Notes: generated by a model not told the origin, from the letters alone. Shown: positions 1-6,287, numbered from the stretch's first letter. The stretch is DNA of 7,693 nt from Chloroflexi bacterium RBG_16_60_22 (GCA_001796935.1 MGNX01000041.1:1-7693); one strand, 5' to 3'. Made by a program: numbers and translations.

Positions 1-126
1 GACATAGCGGTAGTCACGGACTACCGCCACGCCGGGCAGGCTTCTGGCAAACTCGGCCACCCCGACGACGTCCACCGTCCCGGCGATGTTCCTCCCGCAG
101 TGGCAAACGTAAACGCCCGTCCTCAT
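1..126 (-). CDS. N-terminal fragment of an HdrA-family protein (runs off window edge)
   Basis: The 42 codons visible here begin MRTGVYVCHCGRNIAG and continue to an RDYRYV stretch. This is the opening of the N-terminal domain of HdrA, the flavin subunit of heterodisulfide reductase. The C-x-C pair at residues 8 and 10 is typical of that domain, which carries an iron-sulfur cluster in characterised HdrA. The rest of the gene lies outside the window, so it may be a full HdrA, an HdrA fused to something else, or an isolated N-domain. Its ATG (126-124) overlaps the TGA of the upstream HdrA-like gene (125-123) in an ATGA junction, so translation is probably coupled. A modest GGGAG lies 11 nt before the start. 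The upstream neighbour lacks precisely this domain, which makes the pairing notable. The family call is firm; the extent and function of the whole protein are unknown. Confidence 0.8.
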   Translation of the reverse strand, partial: MRTGVYVCHCGRNIAGTVDVVGVAEFARSLPGVAVVRDYRYV

Positions 127-1433
127 GACCGTACCGGCTCCCTGTCCGGTTCACCTTCCGCCCCGACCACCGCCAGGAGGGCCATAAACGCGGCCGCCCC
201 GGCCTGAACCACGGAATCGGAGATATCCTTCGGCCCCTCGGCGCACCCCGCCAGATATATCCCCGGGACGCCGCTCTCCATGGCCGCCAGCTTGGGATTG
301 TTTTCTAAAAAGAAGCCGTCCGGGCCGAGAGGAATATTCAGTTTTTCAGCCAGCTCCACGGTTGCCTTACCGGGCACGATACCCGCCGCCAGCACCACAA
401 GGTCGGCCTCTTCCTCAAACATTTCCCCCAGCAGGGTGTCCTCCGCCCGGACCACCAGCTTGTCATCACGCTTGTAGACCTCGGAGACGACGCCGCGGCG
501 GTAGATTACCCCCTCCCCCTGCACCCTCTCGTAGAACTCTTCGTATCTCTTGCCGAAGGCCCGGATATCTATATAGCACACGGTAACCCTGGCGCCGGGA
601 ATCTTATGCCTGACGTAATGCGCCTGTTTGGCGGTGGCCATGCAGCAGACCCGGGAGCAATACTCCACGCCGACACTCTTGTCACGTGACCCCACGCACT
701 GGATAAAGACCACGTTTTGCGGTTCCTTACCGTTAACCTCAATTTTACCGCCGGTGGGTCCACCGGCCTGGTCCAGCCTTTCCAGCTCGTAGCCGGTAAT
801 CACGTTAGGATAGGTCCCGTAACCCAGCTCCGGCTTCAGCGAGGCGTCAAAGACCTCGTAGCCGGTGGCCAGGATAATAGCGCCTATTACCCGCTCCACG
901 AACTCATCTTCAGCTTCAAAATTGATAGCGGCAGCATCACAGACTTTCTCACACTTACGACATTCGACGCAGGCCGTCTTATCAATCGTATAGACGGCCG
1001 GGACCGCCTGCGGGAAGGGGATATAGGCGGCTTTCCGCTGGCCGAGCGCCAGGTCCCACTCGCTGGGGACACTGATGGGACAGGCGATAGCGCATTCACC
1101 GCAGCCGGTACATCTGGCGGCATCGATAAAACGGCTCTTTTTCCTGATTTTAACATTGAACCTGCCGATACTCCCGCTAACAGACTCTACCTCTGAGTAA
1201 GTCATCAACTCGATGTTGGGGTGAGCGCTTACCTCCGTCATCTTGGGCGTACCGATGCACTGGGGGCAGTCTAAAGTAGGAAAAACCTCCGAGAACTGCA
1301 GCATATGGCCGCCGATGCTCGGAGCTTTTTCCACCAGCACAACTTTATGACCGGTGTTGGCGACATCCAGCGCCGCCTGCATCCCGGCAATCCCGCCGCC
1401 TATTACCAGTACCGCATTCGACATTATTTTCAT
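123..1433 (-). CDS. hdrA: HdrA-like FAD/iron-sulfur oxidoreductase subunit, core domains only
   Basis: The 436-residue protein matches the central part of HdrA, the bifurcating flavin subunit of soluble heterodisulfide reductases. In order it shows a GGGIAG dinucleotide-binding loop (12-17) with the acidic end of the second strand at E35, an IGGHM stretch (40-44), and the HdrA signature FPTLDCPQCIGTPKM (51-65; C56, C59). An inserted two-cluster ferredoxin region follows (C108/C111/C114/C118 and C155/C158/C161/C165). Next come CVGSRD (246-251), YCSRVCCM (258-265; C259, C263, C264) and the terminal YLAGCAEGPKDISDSV region (393-408). It lacks the roughly 130-residue N-terminal HdrA domain and the C-terminal ferredoxin domain, ending soon after the last FAD motif. 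It is cytoplasmic, with no signal or membrane segment. The start could be the ATG at 1433 or the one at 1424: GGGGA lies only 1 nt before the first but 10 nt before the second, so 1424 is more likely. It sits 17 nt after the HdrD-like gene. QmoA is a related alternative, but the HdrA signatures fit better. Confidence 0.9.
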   Translation of the reverse strand: MKIMSNAVLVIGGGIAGMQAALDVANTGHKVVLVEKAPSIGGHMLQFSEVFPTLDCPQCIGTPKMTEVSAHPNIELMTYSEVESVSGSIGRFNVKIRKKSRFIDAARCTGCGECAIACPISVPSEWDLALGQRKAAYIPFPQAVPAVYTIDKTACVECRKCEKVCDAAAINFEAEDEFVERVIGAIILATGYEVFDASLKPELGYGTYPNVITGYELERLDQAGGPTGGKIEVNGKEPQNVVFIQCVGSRDKSVGVEYCSRVCCMATAKQAHYVRHKIPGARVTVCYIDIRAFGKRYEEFYERVQGEGVIYRRGVVSEVYKRDDKLVVRAEDTLLGEMFEEEADLVVLAAGIVPGKATVELAEKLNIPLGPDGFFLENNPKLAAMESGVPGIYLAGCAEGPKDISDSVVQAGAAAFMALLAVVGAEGEPDREPVRS

Positions 1434-1450
1434 ATCCCCGCTTCGGGAAG

Positions 1451-2584
1451 TCAGGCAGGCCGGATGGCCTCCGCTACCAGCTCCATGATATCCCGGACCT
1501 GAATTTTATCTTCACAGCCGGCCGTTTTTACCGCGTCTTCCAGGTTCAGCAGGCAAAAGGGGCAGGCCGTCGCCACGATATCAGCGCCCATCTTCACGGC
1601 ATCGGCAATCCTGGTCAGCGCCAGGCGCTCCCCGGAACCGGGGGAGGCTTCCACGAACATCCGACCCCCGCCTCCCTCGCAGCACAGGCTCCTCTCGCGG
1701 GAGCGGTCGAACTCGATGAAATTAATGCCGGGAATCGCCTTGATAATGTTCCGCGGTTCGTCAAAGATTCCGTTCTGCTTGCCGAGGTAACACGGGTCAT
1801 GGTAGGTAACGACCTTTTCCAGCTTGCCCGGGAAGGTCAGCTTCCCTTCCCCGATGAGCCCGGAAATAACCTGGGTGTAATGCTTCACCTGCCGGCCGCC
1901 GTTCTGATATTCGTTCTTGAAAACATTGTAGCAGTGCGGCGAGATGGTCATGATATCAGTGACGTTATACTTGCTGAACAGCCTGGAATTGTCCTCAGCC
2001 AGCATCTCAAAGAGCCCCTCTTCACCCATACGACGGACTTCACTACCGCAGCAGGTCTCTTCGTTCCCCAGAATGGCGAAATCGGCTTTCAGCGAGAGAA
2101 GGGTCCCCGCCAGTGCCCTGGTTACCGATTGCACCCGCGGGTCGTAAGCGGGAGCACAGCCGACAAAGAGGAGCCGGCCGGCCCTGTCTCCCCGGGTCAG
2201 GTCTTTAACCCCGAGGTCGGCCGCCCACTCGTGGCGCTTGCTTCTCGGCCAGCCCCAGGGGTTCCCCTGCTTGAAGACGTTTTCCAGGGCTTCGCTCACG
2301 GTCTCCGGAATTTTCCCCGCCTCAACAAGGCTGCCTCGTATCCCCATCAGCAACTCGTGGGGCCGCAGTCCCCGCGGGCAGCGCAGCGTACAGGCCTGGC
2401 AGGTGGTACAGTCCCAGATTTCACTCCGCTGGCAGATTGACACCAGGTCATCACGCAGCAGAACCTCGCGAATCAACCGCCTGATATTCAACGGCCCTTT
2501 CATCAGGACCGGGCAGCCGGCACTGCACTTGCCGCACTGGAAGCACTTGAACAAGTCGTACTTTTCAGCAAAAACCAGGTTCAT
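1451..2584 (-). CDS. HdrD-like (HdrC-HdrB fusion) iron-sulfur oxidoreductase, two CCG domains
   Basis: This 377-residue soluble protein combines an HdrC-like ferredoxin module with an HdrB-like catalytic module, the layout of methanogen HdrD and GlpC-type proteins. Two [4Fe-4S] motifs lie at C14/C17/C20/C24 (CFQCGKCSAGCP) and C59/C62/C65/C69 (CTTCQACTLRCP). The first CCG domain has C143, C178-C179 (CCGSE) and C218 (SPHCYN, with Ser where the first Cys of a CxxC could stand). The second has C265 (HDPCYLG), C301-C302 followed by EGGGG, and CPFC at 341-344, a complete ligand set for a non-cubane-type cluster. No membrane helix is seen, unlike HdrDE or the DUF224 proteins with a NarI domain. The ATG at 2584 is forced: an in-frame TGA lies six codons upstream with no alternative start between. 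Its own Shine-Dalgarno is poorly spaced (GAGGGG, 11 nt away), and it overlaps the stop of a short leader ORF. Its probable partner is the HdrA-like protein encoded next. Confidence 0.9.
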   Translation of the reverse strand: MNLVFAEKYDLFKCFQCGKCSAGCPVLMKGPLNIRRLIREVLLRDDLVSICQRSEIWDCTTCQACTLRCPRGLRPHELLMGIRGSLVEAGKIPETVSEALENVFKQGNPWGWPRSKRHEWAADLGVKDLTRGDRAGRLLFVGCAPAYDPRVQSVTRALAGTLLSLKADFAILGNEETCCGSEVRRMGEEGLFEMLAEDNSRLFSKYNVTDIMTISPHCYNVFKNEYQNGGRQVKHYTQVISGLIGEGKLTFPGKLEKVVTYHDPCYLGKQNGIFDEPRNIIKAIPGINFIEFDRSRERSLCCEGGGGRMFVEASPGSGERLALTRIADAVKMGADIVATACPFCLLNLEDAVKTAGCEDKIQVRDIMELVAEAIRPA

Positions 2585-2664
2585 GTTGCCAACCGCCCCT
2601 CATCCGGTGCTGGCGCCGCAACGCGCCGGATAAATAAAAAGGATTTTTCCATGCTGATGCTCAT
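2581..2664 (-). CDS. 27-codon leader ORF translationally coupled to the HdrD-like gene
   Basis: A short reading frame starts at an ATG (2664-2662) preceded by a strong Shine-Dalgarno (AAGGAG at 2675-2670, 5-nt spacer). It begins MSISMEKSFLFIRR and ends with TGA at 2583-2581, overlapping the ATG of the HdrD-like gene in an ATGA junction. The ribosome site here is much better than that of the HdrD-like gene itself, so ribosomes arriving by this ORF may supply most translation of the operon. I recognise no family. It lacks runs of one amino acid that would suggest classical attenuation, and it contains a GC-rich inverted repeat (2602-2631). It may be a coupling leader, a regulatory peptide or a chance ORF; the strong Shine-Dalgarno plus exact overlap argue for real translation. 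Confidence 0.45.
   Translation of the reverse strand: MSISMEKSFLFIRRVAAPAPDEGRLAT
2602..2631. repeat. Two-tier GC-rich inverted repeat inside the leader ORF
   Basis: An inner stem GGCGC (2612-2616) pairs with GCGCC (2623-2627) around a 6-nt loop. Outside it ATCC (2602-2605) pairs with GGAT (2628-2631), leaving a 6-nt bulge on one side; alternatively ATCCGG (2602-2607) pairs with CCGGAT (2626-2631). In the leftward mRNA the structure lies just 5' of the GAGGGG before the HdrD-like gene, so it could affect initiation there. It is not followed by a U-run in that transcript and is not a terminator. Confidence 0.4.
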
Positions 2665-2678
2665 GTCCTCTCCTTTCC

Positions 2679-2707
2679 ATGTTACACCAGGGAGGAACCG
2701 CCTTCAA
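2679..2707 (-). promoter_or_regulatory. Candidate promoter for the HdrD/HdrA-like unit
   Basis: On the minus strand TTGAAG (2707-2702) and TAACAT (2684-2679) are separated by exactly 17 bp, each matching four of six consensus bases of a sigma-70-type promoter. Transcription would start close to the Shine-Dalgarno of the leader ORF, giving a very short leader. The match is moderate and the region is GC-rich, so this is a candidate only. Confidence 0.4.
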
Positions 2708-2733
2708 GCGCTAACGATTGACGGGCCGATATC

Positions 2734-2753
2734 CCACCGGGTGGTAGTTACCA
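2734..2753. promoter_or_regulatory. Two overlapping palindromes, candidate operator
   Basis: CCACC-G-GGTGG (2734-2744) and TGGTA-GT-TACCA (2742-2753) are both exact inverted repeats and overlap by three bases. They lie 19 bp upstream of the etfB -35 box and 26 bp upstream of the leftward -35 box, a position from which one regulator could govern both units. TGGT-N4-ACCA resembles the TGGT-N3-ACCA half-sites of FCD-type GntR regulators but has one extra central base, so I do not assign a regulator family. Confidence 0.4.
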
Positions 2754-2772
2754 AGTCGGCTTATGATTTAAC

Positions 2773-2801
2773 TTGACATTTATCCGTACGTGATGTAAAG
2801 T
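2773..2801 (+). promoter_or_regulatory. Sigma-70-type promoter of the etfBA operon
   Basis: A perfect -35 box TTGACA (2773-2778) is followed after 17 bp by TAAAGT (2796-2801), a four-of-six -10 box. This is the best promoter match in the intergenic region and lies in a locally AT-rich stretch. Predicted transcription would start near 2808, leaving a leader of about 117 nt before the etfB GTG. Confidence 0.65.
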
Positions 2802-2813
2802 GTTCAGACTTTA
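2796..2813. promoter_or_regulatory. Inverted repeat over the etfB -10 box and start site, candidate repressor site
   Basis: TAAAGT (2796-2801), six bases, then ACTTTA (2808-2813) form a perfect 6-bp inverted repeat. The left arm is the -10 box itself and the right arm covers the predicted transcription start. A protein bound here would block RNA polymerase, so a repressor operator is the natural reading. The binding protein is unknown. Confidence 0.4.
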
Positions 2814-2881
2814 ATATCCACGCCGGCTCTTTAACGCAAGCTAAGAGGATTTACACAAGGAACACTCACAGCTAAAGCATC

Positions 2882-2894
2882 ATCGTGATACGAT
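2882..2894. repeat. Short palindrome in the etfB leader
   Basis: ATCGT-GAT-ACGAT is an exact 5-bp inverted repeat with a 3-nt centre, located 17 nt before the etfB Shine-Dalgarno. It could be a small RNA hairpin or a protein site. It is short enough to be chance. Confidence 0.25.
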
Positions 2895-2911
2895 AGGTAT
2901 GTTGTTTAATC

Positions 2912-2917
2912 AGGAGG
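2912..2917 (+). promoter_or_regulatory. etfB: Shine-Dalgarno of etfB
   Basis: A full AGGAGG lies 7 nt before the GTG at 2925. It settles the start codon as GTG rather than an internal ATG and predicts strong initiation. Confidence 0.85.
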
Positions 2918-2924
2918 CCCGAGC

Positions 2925-3704
2925 GTGAGAGTAGCGGTGTGCTGCAAAGCAGTGGCAACCGACGTCACCGCCGATTCCGTTTCGGTTGTCGATGGTGACC
3001 TCCGGTGCAACGTGGGGGAGCTTTATATCAATGAGTTTGATGAATACGCCCTGGAGGCGGCCATGGCTCTCAAGAAGACGTACAGCGCCGAAACCTTCGC
3101 GGTTACCGTCGGCTCGCTGCGGTCCCAGGAGGCCCTCTACATGGCCCTGGCCAAAGGAATCGATAACGTGGCCAGGATTAACGGTGATACCAGCCACCCC
3201 GAGCTCGTGGCGGGGGCGCTGATTAGCTTCCTGAAAGAAATCGGCCCCCAGATAATACTCGTCGGCGTGCAGTCGGAAGACTGGATGGGAAGCGAGGTCG
3301 GGCCGTACATCGCCGAAGGACTGGGCGCCTCGCTGGGCTTTGCCGTCGTGGAAATAACCGAACTGAACGATTCCCAGGTAAGGGTGAAAAAAGAAATCGG
3401 CGGGGGCGATAAGACGGATGTCATCCTGACGCTTCCGGCCGTCCTCTGCGTTCAGTCGGGAATTCACCAGCTCCAGTACGTTTCCGCCCTGCGCCGGAGA
3501 AAGGTGAGGGACCTGCCTGTTAAGATGTGGGGCAAACTGGAAGATATCGCGCTGCCGGACAACATCAAGGGCATCATGAACTACCGGATGAAAGAGGTCG
3601 CCGCCCCCGAAGGGGAATCCCAGGCCGTGATGATTCCCGGGGATAAATCGGAGAAAGCGAAAGCCATCCTGGAAATCCTGAAGAAGAACCTCTCGGCCGG
3701 TTGA
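2925..3704 (+). CDS. etfB: Electron transfer flavoprotein, beta subunit
   Basis: The 259-residue product has the usual EtfB length and pattern. It begins MRVAVCCKAV, followed by the nucleotide-binding signature NEFDEYALEAAMALK (36-50). The central VGVQSEDWMGSEVGPYIAEGLG-type block (113-134) corresponds to the family's G.Q..D....GP.LAE.LG motif, and LPAVLCV (170-176) opens the conserved C-terminal segment. EtfB binds AMP in classical Etfs or a second flavin in bifurcating ones; the residues visible here do not settle which. With EtfA it forms a soluble heterodimer that accepts electrons from flavin dehydrogenases. It is the first gene of the rightward unit, starts with GTG behind a full AGGAGG, and is followed 40 nt later by etfA. 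The gene immediately after the Etf pair is a TcuA-like dehydrogenase rather than an acyl-CoA dehydrogenase, which suggests an unusual electron donor. Confidence 0.93.
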   Translation: MRVAVCCKAVATDVTADSVSVVDGDLRCNVGELYINEFDEYALEAAMALKKTYSAETFAVTVGSLRSQEALYMALAKGIDNVARINGDTSHPELVAGALISFLKEIGPQIILVGVQSEDWMGSEVGPYIAEGLGASLGFAVVEITELNDSQVRVKKEIGGGDKTDVILTLPAVLCVQSGIHQLQYVSALRRRKVRDLPVKMWGKLEDIALPDNIKGIMNYRMKEVAAPEGESQAVMIPGDKSEKAKAILEILKKNLSAG

Positions 3705-3744
3705 GCGCGGCGATTAAATTTTTTAGCGAAAGAAATCCCGGAAG

Positions 3745-4740
3745 ATGAAAAGCATTATCTATGTAGAGCCCTCGGAGGGCAAGGTCGACCCCAACGTTAA
3801 AAAAATCGTGGCCAGGTTGAGGAAGATACCGGCGGAACGGCGGGGCTTAATAAAGGGGATAACCCTGAGTCACAACTTTAAAAACCGTGAAGAGGAGCTG
3901 CGAGAGCTCTTCGATGAACTGGTCGCCGTAGAGGTCCCGGAGGAATATCTCTACAACACCGAGGTTATGGCCAACCTGCTGACGGATTTACTCGAGGCAG
4001 ATAGCCCGGCGCTGCTATTCCTGGTATTTTCCCACCTGGGCATGGAGCTGGCACCTACCGCGGGGATGCGGCTGGGCGTTCCCACGGTAACCGGGTGCAC
4101 CGATTTTAATATAGAAGACGGCACGGCCGAGGTCAGGCGCCTGGTGTACGGGAGCAAGCTCACCATCTCCCTTTCGGTGGATATCTCCCGGGGAGGAGTT
4201 TTCAGCATCCAGAGAGGCAGTCTCAAGGAGACCGGCGCCGCCGGGACGGCCGGCGCCGTCCGGGAAGCATCCCTTTCCGCGCTGCCCTGGGACAAAAAAT
4301 GGGCAGCCCGTAAAAGCAAGGTCCTCGGGCTCGTCGCCGAGGAGGGAGGCATCCCGGAGCAGGAGGATATTACCAAGGCCCCCCTGCTGGTGTCGGTGGG
4401 CAGGGGCGTCGGGGGACCGGATAATATACCCTTAATCAGGACCCTGACGGATTGTCTCAAGGGGACGCTTTCCTGCTCCCGCCCGGTGGTGGATAACAAT
4501 TGGCTGCCCCACCACCACCAGGTCGGCACCTCCGGCAAGACAGTGTCGCCGACCATTTACCTGGCCCTGGGCATTTCCGGGCAGGGCAACCACGTGGCGG
4601 GCATGGATACCTCGAGGATTATCATCGCCGTTAATAAAGACCCGGGGGCACCGATATTCAAGATTGCGCACTACGGTGTCGTGGACGACCTTTTCCAAAT
4701 CGTTCCGGAACTTATTAAGCAAACGGAGGTAGGAAGCTAA
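3745..4740 (+). CDS. etfA: Electron transfer flavoprotein, alpha subunit
   Basis: This 331-residue protein is EtfA, the subunit that carries the exchangeable FAD. The N-terminal half is the variable alpha domain; it has no added ferredoxin motif. The C-terminal FAD domain is classical: VSVGRG (216-221), CSRPVVD (244-250), QVGTSGKTV (259-267), LALGISG (273-279), H283, AVNKDP (295-300), APIF (302-305) and YGVVDDLF (310-317). The family sequence GISGAIQH reads GISGQGNH here, a small change near the flavin. The ATG at 3745 is forced, because an in-frame TAG lies at 3724-3726 with no alternative start between. Its ribosome site is odd: GGAAG abuts the ATG, and the preceding gap contains an AT-rich ATTAAATTTTTTA run. 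The gene ends 3 nt before the TcuA-like gene, so those two are probably translated together. Confidence 0.95.
   Translation: MKSIIYVEPSEGKVDPNVKKIVARLRKIPAERRGLIKGITLSHNFKNREEELRELFDELVAVEVPEEYLYNTEVMANLLTDLLEADSPALLFLVFSHLGMELAPTAGMRLGVPTVTGCTDFNIEDGTAEVRRLVYGSKLTISLSVDISRGGVFSIQRGSLKETGAAGTAGAVREASLSALPWDKKWAARKSKVLGLVAEEGGIPEQEDITKAPLLVSVGRGVGGPDNIPLIRTLTDCLKGTLSCSRPVVDNNWLPHHHQVGTSGKTVSPTIYLALGISGQGNHVAGMDTSRIIIAVNKDPGAPIFKIAHYGVVDDLFQIVPELIKQTEVGS
4731..4736 (+). promoter_or_regulatory. tcuA: Shine-Dalgarno of the TcuA-like gene inside the etfA end
   Basis: AGGAAG lies within the last codons of etfA, 7 nt before the ATG at 4744. A second GGAGG at 4725-4729 is further away. The site overlaps the upstream coding sequence, consistent with coupled translation. 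Confidence 0.7.
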
Positions 4741-4743
4741 AAG

Positions 4744-6246
4744 ATGGAAGTCAAGAAGGTAATTGATTGTGATGTCGTGGTCGTTGGGGGCGGCAACGCC
4801 GGTCTGGTGGCCACTATCGAATGTGACAACCTGGGGGCCGACGTATTATTGCTCGAAAAGGCGCCCAAAGAGAAGCGGGGCGGCAACAGCCGGTTCACCG
4901 GCGGAGTGTGGCGCGTTGCCTTTGACGATGGTAATAAGGAAATTCTGCCGTTACTCGATGCCTCGGCATTGCCGGTACCTGTAGACAGCCTCGACATCGC
5001 GCCTTACCCCAAGGACGAGTTCTATTCCCACGCGATGCGCGTTTCGCAGGGCCTGTCCGAGAAGAAATGGACGGAGTCCCTCGTCGATAAATCCCTGCCG
5101 ACGTTGCAGTGGCTGGTGAAACAGGGGGTGAGATTCACCGTCCCCGCCTATTCGCTGGTCAAGCGGAACGGACGCAACTATCTACCGCCCCGTACCACGG
5201 CGGTTGAGGCGGTGAACCTGGGGGAGGGGCTGGTGGAAATGGAGTATGGCATTCTGGAAAGCCGCCGGGCCAACATCCTCTACGAGACCGCCGCCGAAAG
5301 GCTGATAGTCAACTCCGGCGGCGAAGTCTGCGGCCTGATTGCCCGGACGAACGAGGGGATGATTCAGGTCAACGCCAGGAGCGTTATTTTAGCCTGCGGC
5401 GGCTTTGAAGGGAACCCGGAGATGCGCCGCCGCTACCTGGGAGAAGGCTGGGACCTGGCCAAGCTGAGAGGCACGAGATATAACACCGGGGATGGACTGC
5501 GCATGGCCCTCGAGATTGGGGCGGCCCCCTTCGGCCACTGGGGAGGCTGCCATGCCTCCGTGGTCAGCGAGGACTCCCCCCAGGTAGAAGCCGAGGCCGT
5601 GGGCTGCATACGGTATTCTTATTTATATTGCATCATGGTCAACGTCAACGGGGAACGCTTCATCAATGAAGGCGAGGATATCGTCTCCTATACCTATGCC
5701 AAGACGGGCCGGGAAATCGCCAAACAGCCGCAGGGGCTGGCCTTCCAGATTTTCGATGCCAAGGTCACGGAATACTTTATGCCGGAATACCAGGGCGCCA
5801 TACACGTAGAAAGCAGCACCCTCGAAGAGCTTGCCGAGGACGCGGGTATCGATGTCAAAGGTTTTGTGAAGACAGTCAAAGATTTCAACGCCGCCATCGA
5901 GGATGATGACCGGCCTTTCCTTCCCGGAATATGTGATGGTCGCCGCACGGTCGGCCTGGACCCGGATAAGACCAACTGGGCCCGGAAGATTGACACACCA
6001 CCGTTCCAGGCTTTTGCCGTCGTCCGCGGTCTTACCTTCGCCTACGGCGGGATAAAAATCGATGACAAAACGAGGGTCATGGATACACGGGAAAAGCCCA
6101 TCGCCGGCCTTTACGCCGTCGGCGAGATGCCGGGCGGGCTGTTTTACCATAACTACATGGCCGGCTCGGGGTTGATGAAAGGGGCCATGACAGGCAGAAT
6201 TGCTGCCGCGGAGGCCGTTGCCAGAGCTAAAGCCATGAAAAAATAG
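4744..6246 (+). CDS. tcuA: FAD-dependent oxidoreductase, TcuA (tricarballylate dehydrogenase)-like
   Basis: The 500-residue protein belongs to the FAD_binding_2 (fumarate reductase flavoprotein) superfamily. It shows GGGNAG (15-20), E38, RGGNS (45-49), ACGGFEGN (217-224), RGTRYNTGDG (242-251), NGERFINEGED (302-312), TNWARKIDTPPF (410-421), TFAYGGIKID (431-440) and the closing GLYAVGEMPGG (455-465) with GSGL (474-477). GGNS, the RGTR-N block, ERF-EGED and WAR-IDTPPF recall TcuA, which oxidises tricarballylate to cis-aconitate in Salmonella. Length is slightly above TcuA, with no signal peptide or cytochrome domain. Salmonella TcuA needs the membrane protein TcuB as electron acceptor; no tcuB is present here and etfBA sits directly upstream, so EtfAB may be the acceptor (inference). 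Related FAD_binding_2 enzymes include fumarate reductases and ketosteroid dehydrogenases, so the substrate is not proven. Confidence 0.82.
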   Translation: MEVKKVIDCDVVVVGGGNAGLVATIECDNLGADVLLLEKAPKEKRGGNSRFTGGVWRVAFDDGNKEILPLLDASALPVPVDSLDIAPYPKDEFYSHAMRVSQGLSEKKWTESLVDKSLPTLQWLVKQGVRFTVPAYSLVKRNGRNYLPPRTTAVEAVNLGEGLVEMEYGILESRRANILYETAAERLIVNSGGEVCGLIARTNEGMIQVNARSVILACGGFEGNPEMRRRYLGEGWDLAKLRGTRYNTGDGLRMALEIGAAPFGHWGGCHASVVSEDSPQVEAEAVGCIRYSYLYCIMVNVNGERFINEGEDIVSYTYAKTGREIAKQPQGLAFQIFDAKVTEYFMPEYQGAIHVESSTLEELAEDAGIDVKGFVKTVKDFNAAIEDDDRPFLPGICDGRRTVGLDPDKTNWARKIDTPPFQAFAVVRGLTFAYGGIKIDDKTRVMDTREKPIAGLYAVGEMPGGLFYHNYMAGSGLMKGAMTGRIAAAEAVARAKAMKK

Positions 6247-6287
6247 CCATCGGTGACCGGACCTTCAAGCTAATATTACCGGCCGCA

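Larger units (their letters stand above)
2585..2924. promoter_or_regulatory. Divergent intergenic control region
   Basis: About 340 bp separate the HdrD-like start from the etfB start, much longer than any other gap in the window. The stretch holds a promoter for each direction, the leader ORF of the leftward unit, several exact palindromes and a roughly 117-nt untranslated leader for etfB. No tRNA or recognised riboswitch was seen. The arrangement suggests shared control of both units by a regulator encoded elsewhere. Confidence 0.75.

Noticed and set aside
717..1196. 159-codon plus-strand frame over the HdrA-like gene
   Set aside because: It overlaps the conserved ferredoxin and FAD regions encoded on the other strand, and no independent evidence supports it.
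1799..2440. 213-codon open frame antisense to the HdrD-like gene
   Set aside because: It is a shadow of the GC-rich coding strand. The opposite strand encodes a protein with full Cys-cluster and CCG motifs, and this frame shows no recognisable domain.
2636..2648. AAAAA-GGA-TTTTT inverted repeat as a terminator
   Set aside because: It is a pure A/T stem of 5 bp with a 3-nt loop inside the leader ORF, too weak for intrinsic termination.
2899..2928. Nine-codon ORF before etfB whose TGA overlaps the etfB GTG
   Set aside because: It has no usable Shine-Dalgarno (only AGG 2 nt away), and etfB has its own full AGGAGG inside this ORF, so coupling is not needed; probably chance.
3689..3726. Possible terminator between etfB and etfA (GCCG/CGGC stem followed by a T-run)
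   Set aside because: The stem is only 4 bp with an 8-nt loop, the T-run is displaced from it, and etfB and etfA must be co-expressed.
3951..4556. 201-codon open frame antisense to etfA
   Set aside because: The composition is low in complexity and rich in Ser, Pro and Arg, as expected of an antisense shadow; the sense strand is unmistakably EtfA.
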